In this document: positions 1-7,826 of the stretch, one piece after another
How the letters are laid out: the number at the start of each line of letters is the position of its first letter
Position numbering within the stretch: position 1 is the first letter of the stretch
Assembly (NCBI RefSeq): GCF_900100735.1
Contig: NZ_FNCJ01000012.1
Span: forward strand, 1 to 64,000
DNA: 64,000 nucleotides
From: Paraburkholderia phenazinium
Lineage (GTDB): Bacteria > Pseudomonadota > Gammaproteobacteria > Burkholderiales > Burkholderiaceae
Direction: 5' to 3'
The notes under the pieces: generated by a model
What the model was told of the DNA's origin: nothing
What the model saw: the letters and a program-made list of their open reading frames with translations, nothing else
Database searches by the model: none
Translations under genes and position numbers: made by a program

Positions 1-17
1 GGAAACGCTGATTAATG
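1..17 (+). repeat. IS left terminal inverted repeat
   Basis: Bases 1-17 are the exact reverse complement of 1194-1210 and begin GGAAACGCTG. They form the outer end of the IS5-family element, on the side of the transposase 3' end. Confidence 0.93.
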
Positions 18-130
18 TGTTGCCCGTTCGGCTTGCAGATGAAGCGGCGCCGAACTTTCCGGCTAACGAATCAAATCGGCGCTCATTTCGGTGAATTTGG
101 CTCGTGCACGAGCCTCTGTGCTCGCATTTT

Positions 131-1123
131 TCACACGCATGGCGGACTGCTCCCATGAACCGATCGCAACAGATTTCGCGCAATCACCAGATTCGCCAGA
201 GCGAACAGGCTGAACAGTTGCGCCGTGTTCTTGGCCAAGCCCTTGTATCGGGTCTTGCGATGGTGAAAGAGGTTCTTGACGATATGGAACGGATGCTCGA
301 CCCGCGAACGGATCTGCGCCTTGGTTCGTTCGACCGCCACCACCAACTCCTTCAGCGGGCCTTCCTGCATCGCTTTGATCTTTCCGCGCTTGACCGCGAC
401 GTGCCACTTCACGGTCTTGCCCTTCATTTCATCGCGCTTGTCTACGCCAATGTAGCCCGCGTCGGCGAACGCCTGCCCTTCATGCCCGTGCAGCAGGGCA
501 TGCGCTTGCGACACATCCGACACGTTGGCCGCCGTGCCGACCACACTGTGGATCAGGCCAGAATCGGCGTCGACTCCAATGTGGGCCTTCATGCCAAAGT
601 GCCATTGGTTACCTTTCTTGGCCTGATGCATCTCAGGGTCGCGGCTCTTCGCGGCGTTCTTGGTCGACGGCGGCGCTTCGATGATCGTCGCATCAACCAG
701 CGTGCCTTCCTTCATCAGCAGTCCTCGCTCACACAGCGAGATGCCAATCTCGTCGAACAGCTTCTGTGTCAATTCGTGTTCGATCAGCAGGCGCCGGAAC
801 TTCAACAGCGTGGTCGCATCCGGCACGTTCTCGACCGCCAGATCGATGCCGGCGAAGGCGCGCAACGCGATGCTGTCATACAGCGCGTCTTCCAGTCCTT
901 CGTCCGACAGCCCGTACCACTGTTGCAGGAAGTAGATCCGCAACATTCGCTCCAGGCCAATCGGCGGACGGCCTCGCGTGCCCTTCGGGTAATGCGGCTC
1001 GATTGCCGACAGCAAGCGCTCCCACGGCACGATCTTCTCCATCTCGGCCAGGAAGCGTTGGCGCCTCGTCACGCGCTTCTTGCCTGCAATTTCCGCTTCC
1101 GCGAAGCCGATCTGCCTCTTCAT
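131..1123 (-). CDS. IS5-family DDE transposase
   Basis: This 330-residue protein has the usual size and layout of IS5-subgroup transposases. An N-terminal DUF772-like region (about 30-110, with the GRPPIGLERMLRI block) is followed by the RNase-H-like catalytic domain. Candidate acidic residues are D144 (TLVDATIIEAP), D221 (FADAGYIG) and E276 (RSRVEHPFHIVKN, matching the Y/R-rich DDE signature). The frame is open throughout, so the enzyme may be functional. The ATG start at 1123 lies inside the right terminal region, as is normal for these elements. It cuts the element out and joins it to YTAR targets. No second ORF is needed. Confidence 0.93.
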   Translation of the reverse strand: MKRQIGFAEAEIAGKKRVTRRQRFLAEMEKIVPWERLLSAIEPHYPKGTRGRPPIGLERMLRIYFLQQWYGLSDEGLEDALYDSIALRAFAGIDLAVENVPDATTLLKFRRLLIEHELTQKLFDEIGISLCERGLLMKEGTLVDATIIEAPPSTKNAAKSRDPEMHQAKKGNQWHFGMKAHIGVDADSGLIHSVVGTAANVSDVSQAHALLHGHEGQAFADAGYIGVDKRDEMKGKTVKWHVAVKRGKIKAMQEGPLKELVVAVERTKAQIRSRVEHPFHIVKNLFHHRKTRYKGLAKNTAQLFSLFALANLVIARNLLRSVHGSSPPCV

Positions 1124-1193
1124 CGTCGTGGGTCCGTTTCGTGAGCTGCCTTCTATAACGTCCTCGGCTACCTCAGCGATGACCGCCGAGCTT

Positions 1194-1210
1194 CATTAAT
1201 CAGCGTTTCC
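1194..1210 (-). repeat. IS right terminal inverted repeat
   Basis: The reverse complement of bases 1-17 ends here, and the flanking CTAG at 1211-1214 is the probable target duplication. Confidence 0.93.
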
Positions 1211-1266
1211 CTAGACCGGCCTGAGAGCATGACCAAGGCCACTGCATGGCGCACCCCGGAGCTTCG

Positions 1267-2484
1267 ATGAACGCCCCTGATTTCGATGCCGGCCGCGCGC
1301 ACGCTGCGGCGCGGCGCCATCCACCGCTCGATAGCGACGCGTTCGGCGCCTTGCTCGCGCAACTGAGCGCCGAGTTTGCGGAGAGCGCTGCCGACTACGA
1401 CCGCAGCGGCGACTTTCCGCACGGCAATCTGGCGCGGCTGCATGAGTACGATCTGCTGTCGCTGACCGTGCCCGCCGAACTGGGCGGCGCCGGCGCGAGC
1501 CTGCCGCAGGCATTGCAGGTGGTGCGTGCGGTGGCGCGTGGCGAGCCGTCGACCGCGCTGGTGCTGGTCATGCAGTACCTGTTTCACCATCGTCTGCAGG
1601 GCAACCCGCGCTGGCCACAGGCGCTGCGCGAACGGGTCGCGCGGGAGGCGGTGCGCGACGGCGCGCTGATCAATTCGCTACGCGTCGAACCCGAACTCGG
1701 CTCGCCGGCGCGCGGCGGATTGCCGGCTACGCTTGCCACACGCAGCGGTGACGGCTGGCTGATCAACGGCAGCAAGATATATTCGACCGGCAGCCCCGGT
1801 CTGACCTGGCTCGCGGTGTGGGCGCGCAGCGACGAGACGCCGCCGCGGGTCGGGGTCTGGCTGGTGCCGCGCGACACACCTGGCGTGCGGGTCGGCACGC
1901 CATGGAACCATCTCGGCATGCGCGCGACCGGCAGCCATGAAATCGTCTTCGATAACGTCCTGGTGCCAGCCGAACATGCAGTCGACGTGCAGCTTCCTGG
2001 CGAGCCGGGCGCGGGGCTCGACGCGCTTGGCGTGGCGTGGATGAGCGTGTTGCTGTCGGCGGTTTATGACGGCGTGGCGCGCGCGGCCCGCGACTGGTTC
2101 GCGGAGTGGGCCGCGCAGCGCGCGCCCGCCAATCTCGACGCGCCGCTCGCGAGCCTTGGCTCGTTTCAGCAAACGCTCGGCCGTATCGATGCGCTGCTGT
2201 TCAGCAATCGCGTGCTGCTCGACGCGACCGCACACGCAGAGCGGGTTGCGCTCGAGGAGGCGCCGCTCGTCAAATACACGGTCACCAATCAGGCGATCGA
2301 AGCGGTGCAACTGGCCGTGGAGGCGAGCGGCAATCCGGGCCTGAGCCGCGATAACCCGCTCGAGCGTCACTACCGCGACGTGCTGTGCGCGCGCATCCAT
2401 ACGCCGCAAAACGATTCGGTGCTGCAGGCCGCGGGGCGGGCGGGATTCGCGGGGGCAGGCCTGCGGGCCACCAGCAGCGTGTAA
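1267..2484 (+). CDS. Acyl-CoA dehydrogenase-fold protein (DszC/SfnC-like)
   Basis: The 405-residue protein has the acyl-CoA dehydrogenase fold: an N-terminal helical domain (LTVPAELGGAGAS near 80), a middle beta domain (NGSKIYSTGSPGLTWLAVWA, then LGMRATGSHEIVFDNVLVP) and a C-terminal helical domain. The catalytic glutamate of true dehydrogenases is not obvious in the last helices. An HTPQND stretch near the C-terminus instead recalls the His-containing segment of the flavin monooxygenase branch (DszC, SfnC), so a reduced-flavin-dependent monooxygenase role is possible; this is inference. I chose ATG 1267 because GGAG at 1258-1261 stands 5 nt upstream; an in-frame ATG at 1246 has no such site. 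The IS element lies immediately upstream. Confidence 0.8.
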   Translation: MNAPDFDAGRAHAAARRHPPLDSDAFGALLAQLSAEFAESAADYDRSGDFPHGNLARLHEYDLLSLTVPAELGGAGASLPQALQVVRAVARGEPSTALVLVMQYLFHHRLQGNPRWPQALRERVAREAVRDGALINSLRVEPELGSPARGGLPATLATRSGDGWLINGSKIYSTGSPGLTWLAVWARSDETPPRVGVWLVPRDTPGVRVGTPWNHLGMRATGSHEIVFDNVLVPAEHAVDVQLPGEPGAGLDALGVAWMSVLLSAVYDGVARAARDWFAEWAAQRAPANLDAPLASLGSFQQTLGRIDALLFSNRVLLDATAHAERVALEEAPLVKYTVTNQAIEAVQLAVEASGNPGLSRDNPLERHYRDVLCARIHTPQNDSVLQAAGRAGFAGAGLRATSSV

Positions 2485-2998
2485 TCCTCAGCCAATTCGG
2501 TGTAAACGCTGGCTCGCCTAATCCATGCAATGCGTCTAAATTATCGCCACCTGGGCAAAATAGTCGAGGGACCAGACGGCCGTGTGCAGCGGTCTGTCAC
2601 GGGCGAAAGCGTAGGGTCAGCGGCGAACTGCGGCTGATTGCTTCGTCCGGAGCCGGACCGCTGCGTGTCGTCTCTTCTCGTTTTGCGGCATGTGTCCAAC
2701 GCGGTTTCATGCGGGTTTGCAAGTGTCGGCCCGAGTTGTTGCCACAGCGCAGAAGTACCTTTCGATTTCACCGTAGCTTCCCCCCAGCAGCACCAACGGC
2801 GCATTGCACTGCGCCGTTCTCGTTTGTGCTGTCCGCTCCCGTTCGACCCGAACCGCTCCAGTCCGGTCCGATCCGCTCGTATCCCCAGTCGATTCCATGC
2901 CCCATGCATGCCTCGCGGACCGTCCCGCTGCGCGTGGGTGCGCGGTTTGCTATGCTGTCACCCAACCTTCACAGAGCGACTGCCTCCTCATCCGACAG
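2485..2998. other. Intergenic region, no gene seen
   Basis: This 514-bp stretch has no coding-like frame on either strand. Around 2830-2890 there is a loose, quasi-periodic run of CCG/TCC-type words. It probably carries the promoter of the lipoprotein gene that follows, but I see no clear -35/-10 pair and no terminator. Confidence 0.5.
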
Positions 2999-3556
2999 AT
3001 GGCTTCGAGCTTCAGACTGCTTACCGCCGCCGTGCTGGCCGCCTCACTCGCGCTGGCTGGGTGCGACGACCAACAGGGCCAACGTGCTGTGCAAAAACTC
3101 AAGGCGTTCTTCAATGCCGTCAAACCTGACGCGCTGCTGCTGAAAGACCTCACACCGGGCATCACCACGGAAGCGCAGGTGCGCGAGCAGATGGGCGAGC
3201 CGGAAACCGAACGCACCTTCACCGACGGTTCGAAGCGCCTCGAATACCCGCGCGGCCCGCAAGGGCTGAACACCTACATGGTCGACATCGACCGCGATGG
3301 CAAGCTGCAGTCCATCACCCAGGTGCTGACCGCCGCCAATTTCGCCAAGGTCCAGCCGGGCATGAGCGAAGACGAGGTACGGCGGCTGCTCGGCAAGCCG
3401 GGCCAGGTCGCCGTCTATCCGCTCAAGCCGGAAACCGTCTGGAGCTGGAAGTGGCGCGAAGGCGGGGTGACCGAAGAGGGTTTCTTCAACGTGCACTTCG
3501 ACCAGTTCCACAAGGTGTACACGACCTCGCGTTCCGACGTAATACGCGGACGATAG
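2999..3556 (+). CDS. BamE-like (SmpA/OmlA) outer-membrane lipoprotein
   Basis: The 185-residue product starts with a lipoprotein signal: hydrophobic residues 7-20 and lipobox LAGC with the modified cysteine at residue 22. The mature part carries two copies of the BamE/SmpA-type motif, PGITTEAQVREQMGEP near 58-73 and PGMSEDEVRRLLGKP near 120-135. That suggests two tandem BamE-like folds rather than the single one in BamE. An outer-membrane role in envelope assembly or stability is inferred from the family. The ATG at 2999 was chosen because it gives a clean signal peptide; longer readings upstream do not. A patatin-like gene follows after 18 bp and is probably cotranscribed. Confidence 0.82.
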   Translation: MASSFRLLTAAVLAASLALAGCDDQQGQRAVQKLKAFFNAVKPDALLLKDLTPGITTEAQVREQMGEPETERTFTDGSKRLEYPRGPQGLNTYMVDIDRDGKLQSITQVLTAANFAKVQPGMSEDEVRRLLGKPGQVAVYPLKPETVWSWKWREGGVTEEGFFNVHFDQFHKVYTTSRSDVIRGR

Positions 3557-3574
3557 GGCGATAAGGAGAACACG

Positions 3575-4528
3575 ATGCTGCGGCGACGTCCTTCATGCAT
3601 TGGTCTCGTGCTCGGCGGTGGCGCCGCACGGGGTTGGGCGCATATCGGCGCGATCCGTGCGCTGCACGATGCCGGCATCAAGCCGGACGTCGTGTGCGGC
3701 ACCTCGATCGGCGCGCTGGTTGCGGCGGTCTATGCGAACGGCGATCTCGACTGGCTCGAAGAATGGGTCTCGCGTCTGACCTGGCAGACGGTGGTGCGCC
3801 TGCTCGACCTGCGCATCTCGGGCGGCCTGCTGGGCGGGCGCAAGGTGATCCAGGTGTTCGCCAACCAGTTCAACGGCTGCGAGATCAGCGAATTGCAGAT
3901 GCCCTTCGGGGCGGTCGCCACCGAACTCGATTCGGGCCGCGAAACCTGGCTGCAGGACGGCAGCGTGGTGGATGCGGTGCGGGCGTCGATTGCGATTCCG
4001 GGCATCTTTACGCCGGTGTGGCACAACGGCGTGTGGCTCGTGGATGGCGGCCTGAGCAATCCGGTGCCGGTGTCGGTGGCGCGCGGCATGCGGGCCGATT
4101 GTGTGATCGCCGTGGACCTCAACAACGACATTCTCAACGGCCGCGACTTCGGCGGCATCACCGCGGCGGCCACGCTGGAACCCGACGCGGATGCGCCGCC
4201 GCCCGGGTCACTGCGCAAGAACGGCAAGCCGTGGCCGCGCTGGCTCGCGCCTGCGGAAGGCAGCGAGCCGAACGACGTGCGGGTCGCCCCGGCGCCGAGC
4301 GCACGGGTGCCTTCGATGCTGAGCTCGGTCGCGCAGAGCATCGACATCATGCAGGTGCGCATTACCCGCAGCCGTCTGGCGGGGGAGCCGGCCGACATCC
4401 TGATTCAGCCGCGTCTGGGCGGCATGGGGATTTTCGATTTCCACCGCGCGGCGCCCGCCATCGAGGAAGGGCGCGCGGCGGTCGAGCATATGTTGCCGGC
4501 GATTCGCGCCCGGCTAGGAATCGATTGA
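3575..4528 (+). CDS. Patatin-like phospholipase (RssA/NTE type)
   Basis: This 317-residue protein is a patatin-domain serine hydrolase. Visible elements are the oxyanion-hole motif GGGAARG at 14-20, the nucleophile motif GTSIG with Ser44, and the catalytic Asp157 in VDGGLSNP, so the Ser-Asp dyad is complete. It has no signal peptide and should be cytoplasmic or peripheral on the inner membrane, cleaving ester bonds of phospholipids or related lipids; the substrate is unknown. The start is supported by AAGGAG at 3563-3568. A proline/alanine-rich insert near 205-255 is unlike the E. coli RssA core. Its 3' end overlaps the convergent methyltransferase by 15 bp. Confidence 0.9.
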   Translation: MLRRRPSCIGLVLGGGAARGWAHIGAIRALHDAGIKPDVVCGTSIGALVAAVYANGDLDWLEEWVSRLTWQTVVRLLDLRISGGLLGGRKVIQVFANQFNGCEISELQMPFGAVATELDSGRETWLQDGSVVDAVRASIAIPGIFTPVWHNGVWLVDGGLSNPVPVSVARGMRADCVIAVDLNNDILNGRDFGGITAAATLEPDADAPPPGSLRKNGKPWPRWLAPAEGSEPNDVRVAPAPSARVPSMLSSVAQSIDIMQVRITRSRLAGEPADILIQPRLGGMGIFDFHRAAPAIEEGRAAVEHMLPAIRARLGID

Positions 4529-5134
4529 GCCGCGCGTATTCTTCGACGCGATCAGCCGGCAAATCCGCTTGCCGGAACTCTCGCTCGTCACGTCTTCGAA
4601 GAGCATGATCGAACAGCCGATGAGCGCGTCCACCACGAGCTTCGGTTCGAAGGCGGCGTAGAGCCGCCCATCGGGCTGGCGCTGGTCCGTGCCTTCCGTG
4701 ACACGCCACGATAGATACAGCACGCCGTTGGGCCGCAGAATGCGCTGCAGGCTATCGACGGCGAACGGAATCGATTCGGCCGGCAAATGCATGATGACCG
4801 TCTCGCAGACCACGTTGTCGAAGCTCTCGTCGATCTCCGCGAGCGCCGGCAGCGTGGCTTCGCGAAACTCGATGTGCGGATAGAGACGGCGCGCTTCGCT
4901 AAGCAGGCCCGGCGAGGCATCGAAGCCGCACACCCGGTAGTCGTGCTCGGCCAGCCACGCCGCGTCGCGACCGTTGCCGCAACCGATCTCCGCAGTCTTG
5001 CCTTGCGGCAGCAGATGCGTTTCGAGCAGCGCGTAGAGGTCGTTGGGCGGCGGCTGGTCGAGCCATTCCTGGCTGTAGCGGGAGGCGTTCTTCGAATAGA
5101 CGTCGAGCGTGGTGGCATCGAAACGGGAGCTCAT
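4514..5134 (-). CDS. SAM-dependent class I methyltransferase
   Basis: The 206-residue protein carries the class I methyltransferase fold. Motif I (TAEIGCGNGRD, residues 47-57) binds S-adenosylmethionine, followed by the acidic strand-2 end (VCGFDASPGLL) and a motif around FDNVVCETVIMHLP. Size and motifs fit the Methyltransf_11/25 type used on small molecules; the substrate cannot be told from the sequence. I chose ATG 5134 (MSSRFDATT) over ATG 5173 because the extra residues do not look like part of the domain. It converges on, and overlaps by 15 bp, the patatin gene, so the two are not an operon. Confidence 0.85.
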   Translation of the reverse strand: MSSRFDATTLDVYSKNASRYSQEWLDQPPPNDLYALLETHLLPQGKTAEIGCGNGRDAAWLAEHDYRVCGFDASPGLLSEARRLYPHIEFREATLPALAEIDESFDNVVCETVIMHLPAESIPFAVDSLQRILRPNGVLYLSWRVTEGTDQRQPDGRLYAAFEPKLVVDALIGCSIMLFEDVTSESSGKRICRLIASKNTRGSIDS

Positions 5135-5511
5135 GCGCGTGGTCCTGGGGCAAGGTTTGGCGATTCGGATCACCGAAGTGTAGCGGGTTAGCCCTGGTTG
5201 TGACGCCAGGATGCGCCAAAGGGCGCGCCGCGCCGTCTATCGAAAAAGCGACCCGAAACTTGCTAAATCGCGGCGGGCAAGGTCGCCCGGCGGGCTGCTT
5301 ACAAACACATATCACCCGCTAAAACAGGCGTCTCGCGCCGTCATTAGACCGATTCATTCAATGCTGCGTTGCAGCACGAGACCGCCCGCCTGTTTGAGCA
5401 AATCATTTTCGCTTGCGAGTATCCGCGCCATGCCGAATGGCTCGCGACGGCCACGCCACACCAAGCCGCGACGCGAGGCCTGATTCCCTGGAAACCTGGA
5501 TGGAGACAAAC
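5135..5511. other. Intergenic region before the transporter operon
   Basis: This 377-bp stretch separates the divergent methyltransferase from the hisQ-type gene and should hold both promoters. A small perfect hairpin (TGCTGC-GTT-GCAGCA, 5362-5376) lies in it. I looked for TGTCGC-N8-AA ArgR half-sites here and found none that are convincing. No coding frame is evident. Confidence 0.5.
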
Positions 5512-6201
5512 GTGTTCCTTTACGGCTTTGGTCCGGTGCTGCTCGCCGGTACGATCCAGACGATCGAGTTGTCGGTCCTGTCGCTCGCCGCCGCGGTCCT
5601 GCTCGGGCTGGCCGGTGCAGCGGCGAAGCTTTCCTTCAACCGCCCGCTGCGCATGCTCGGCACGGGCTATACGACGCTGATCCGCTCGGTGCCCGACCTG
5701 GTCCTGATGCTGCTGCTGTTCTACAGCATCCAGATCGCGGTCAACAACCTGACCGACGCGCTCGGTCTGCCGCAGTTCGACATTGACCCGTTCGTGGCCG
5801 GTGTGATCACGCTCGGCTTCATCTACGGCGCTTACTTCACCGAAACCTTTCGGGGCGCCTTCCTCGCGGTGCCGCGCGGCCAGCTCGAAGCGGGCGCGGC
5901 CTACGGCATGAGCGGGGCGCGCGTGTTCACCCGCATCCTGTTTCCGCAGATGATGCGTTTCGCGCTGCCGGGCATCGGCAACAACTGGCAGGTGCTGGTG
6001 AAGGCGACCGCGCTGGTGTCGATCATCGGTCTCGCCGATGTCGTCAAGGCGGCCCAGGATGCCGGTAAGAGCACCTTCAACATGTTTTTCTTCATCCTCG
6101 TCGCGGCGCTCATCTACCTTGCCATCACCACGGTGTCGAACCTCGTGCTGATCTGGCTGGAAAAGCGTTATTCGATTGGCGTGCGGCACGCGGAGCTTTG
6201 A
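5512..6201 (+). CDS. hisQ: Basic amino-acid ABC transporter permease (HisQ/AotQ type)
   Basis: This is a polar amino-acid permease of the HisQ/ArtQ class with about five hydrophobic segments, starting VFLYGFGPVLLAGTIQTIEL. The cytoplasmic EAA loop, which contacts the ATPase, is seen as EAGAAYGMSGARVFTRILFP. I prefer the GTG start at 5512 because GGAG at 5502-5505 lies 6 nt upstream; an in-frame ATG at 5500 lacks a ribosome site. It starts the cluster hisQ-hisM-hisP-argR, the same order as aotQ-aotM-aotP-argR of Pseudomonas aeruginosa, which imports arginine and ornithine. The binding-protein gene usually found at the head is missing here and lies at 16.7 kb. Confidence 0.9.
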   Translation: MFLYGFGPVLLAGTIQTIELSVLSLAAAVLLGLAGAAAKLSFNRPLRMLGTGYTTLIRSVPDLVLMLLLFYSIQIAVNNLTDALGLPQFDIDPFVAGVITLGFIYGAYFTETFRGAFLAVPRGQLEAGAAYGMSGARVFTRILFPQMMRFALPGIGNNWQVLVKATALVSIIGLADVVKAAQDAGKSTFNMFFFILVAALIYLAITTVSNLVLIWLEKRYSIGVRHAEL

Positions 6202-6208
6202 GCAGATC

Positions 6209-6922
6209 ATGATCGAGATCCTTTCCCAATTCGGCCGCGCGTTCCTCTACTGGGACGGTCAGCGTCTCTCCGGCCTTGCGGTCACCTTGTGGCTGCTGGT
6301 GGCGTCGATCGGCATCGGCTTTGTGTGTGCGATTCCGCTGGCGGTGGCGCGAGTGTCGAAGAAGCGCTGGCTGTCGCTGCCGGTGCGCTTCTACACCTAT
6401 GTGTTTCGCGGCACGCCCCTGTACGTACAATTGCTGCTGATCTACACGGGCATGTACAGCCTCGAGTTCGTGCGCTCGCACGATCTGCTCAATGCGTTCT
6501 TCCGCAGCGGTTTCCATTGCGCTATTCTCGCGTTCGCGTTGAATACCTGTGCCTATACGACCGAGATCTTCGCCGGGGCGATCCGTTCGACCTCGCACGG
6601 GGAAGTGGAAGCGGCGCGGGCCTACGGCATGAGCTGGTTCACCATGTACCGCCGCATCGTGCTGCCGTCGGCGCTGCGCCGGGCCTTGCCGCTGTACAGC
6701 AACGAAGTGATCCTGATGCTGCACGCCACGACCGTGGCGTTCACCGCCACCGTGCCGGACATCCTGAAGGTGGCGCGCGACGCCAATTCGGCCACCTACG
6801 ACTCGTTCAGCGCCTTCGGAATCGCAGCGCTGATCTATCTTGCGGTATCGTTCGCGCTGGTGGCCCTGTTCCGGCGCGCCGAGCGGCACTGGCTGGCGTA
6901 TCTGGCCGTGCGGCCGCATTGA
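6209..6922 (+). CDS. hisM: Basic amino-acid ABC transporter permease (HisM/AotM type)
   Basis: The 237-residue inner-membrane permease pairs with the upstream HisQ-type protein. It has five or so membrane helices and the EAA loop EVEAARAYGMSWFTMYRRIV near residues 130-150. It begins 7 bp after the hisQ stop, so the two are cotranscribed and probably translationally coupled. ATG 6209 is chosen because the longer reading starts inside hisQ. HisM-type subunits form a heterodimeric channel with HisQ for lysine, arginine, ornithine or histidine; given the AST operon next door, arginine or ornithine is the best guess. Confidence 0.92.
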   Translation: MIEILSQFGRAFLYWDGQRLSGLAVTLWLLVASIGIGFVCAIPLAVARVSKKRWLSLPVRFYTYVFRGTPLYVQLLLIYTGMYSLEFVRSHDLLNAFFRSGFHCAILAFALNTCAYTTEIFAGAIRSTSHGEVEAARAYGMSWFTMYRRIVLPSALRRALPLYSNEVILMLHATTVAFTATVPDILKVARDANSATYDSFSAFGIAALIYLAVSFALVALFRRAERHWLAYLAVRPH

Positions 6923-6969
6923 GCGGCGCGGTTTTGCTGCGGTTCATCCCGTCATCGCTGTCATATGAT

Positions 6970-6990
6970 GGATCTGTAGACGGATCTGTA
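6970..6990 (+). repeat. 9-bp direct repeat before hisP
   Basis: GGATCTGTA occurs at 6970-6978 and again at 6982-6990, a 12-bp period, in the 87-bp gap between hisM and hisP. It lies just upstream of the hisP ribosome-binding site. Its function is unknown; it could be a chance duplication. Confidence 0.4.
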
Positions 6991-7009
6991 TTCACCTTGG
7001 GAGAGCGAC

Positions 7010-7801
7010 TTGCTCCACACGACTCAAACTGAAGCCTGCAAGCTCGCCGTGCAGGACATCCATAAGCGCTATGGCGATAACGAAGTGCTCAAGGGCGTGT
7101 CGTTGAACGCCAACAAGGGCGACGTGATCAGCATCATCGGCGCGAGCGGGTCGGGCAAGAGCACGTTCCTGCGCTGCATCAACTTCCTCGAGCGGCCGAA
7201 CGCCGGGCAGATCGTCGTCGACGGCGAGACGGTCCGTACCAAGGCCGATCGCGCCGGCAATCTCGAAGTGGCCGATCACAAGCAGTTGCAGCGCATCCGC
7301 ACGAAGCTCGCGATGGTGTTCCAGCACTTCAACTTGTGGGCGCACATGAATGTGCTGGAAAACATCATCGAGGCGCCGATTCACGTGCTCGGGCTGTCGC
7401 GCCGCGAAGCCGAAGAGCGTGCCCGCGAGTATCTGGAGAAGGTGGGTCTCGCGCCGCGTCTGGAAAAGCAGTATCCGTCGCATCTGTCGGGCGGCCAGCA
7501 GCAGCGCGTGGCGATTGCCCGCGCGCTGGCGATGAACCCCGATGTGATGCTGTTCGACGAACCGACCTCGGCGCTCGACCCGGAACTGGTGGGCGAAGTG
7601 CTGAAGGTCATGCAGAAGCTCGCCGAAGAAGGCCGCACCATGATCGTCGTCACGCACGAAATGGGTTTTGCGCGCAACGTCTCGAATCATGTGATGTTCC
7701 TGCATCAGGGGCGCACCGAGGAAGAGGGCGTGCCCGCCGAGGTGCTCAGCGCGCCGCGCAGCGAACGCCTGAAGCAGTTCCTCTCCGGCAGCCTCAAGTA
7801 A
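7010..7801 (+). CDS. hisP: Basic amino-acid ABC transporter ATPase (HisP/AotP type)
   Basis: A 263-residue ABC ATPase of the polar amino-acid class, and the energy-coupling subunit for the HisQ/HisM permeases. Visible motifs are Walker A GASGSGKST (44-52), Q-loop MVFQHFNLW, signature LSGGQQQRV, Walker B VMLFDEPTSALD and the switch histidine in VVTHEMGFA. The start codon is TTG at 7010, supported by a strong GGGAGAG at 6999-7005, 4 nt upstream. The 87-bp gap after hisM contains a direct repeat but no terminator, so read-through from hisQM is likely. Confidence 0.93.
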   Translation: MLHTTQTEACKLAVQDIHKRYGDNEVLKGVSLNANKGDVISIIGASGSGKSTFLRCINFLERPNAGQIVVDGETVRTKADRAGNLEVADHKQLQRIRTKLAMVFQHFNLWAHMNVLENIIEAPIHVLGLSRREAEERAREYLEKVGLAPRLEKQYPSHLSGGQQQRVAIARALAMNPDVMLFDEPTSALDPELVGEVLKVMQKLAEEGRTMIVVTHEMGFARNVSNHVMFLHQGRTEEEGVPAEVLSAPRSERLKQFLSGSLK

Positions 7802-7826
7802 CGCGCCCCCGCGCTGCACCCCGCTG

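Larger units (their letters stand above)
1..1210 (-). mobile_element. IS5-family insertion sequence (complete)
   Basis: A single transposase gene is bounded by perfect 17-bp terminal inverted repeats at 1-17 and 1194-1210. The 1,210-bp length, one DDE transposase ORF and these termini fit the IS5 subgroup of the IS5 family. The four bases after the right end (1211-1214) are CTAG, which fits the YTAR 4-bp target duplication known for this subgroup. The left copy would lie just before base 1 and cannot be seen. The element sits 56 bp upstream of the next gene's likely start, so it may have displaced or supplied that gene's promoter. Confidence 0.93.

Noticed and set aside
104..1144. 346-codon frame on the plus strand inside the IS element
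   Set aside because: It runs opposite the transposase, which has catalytic motifs and a proper start; the plus-strand frame has none.
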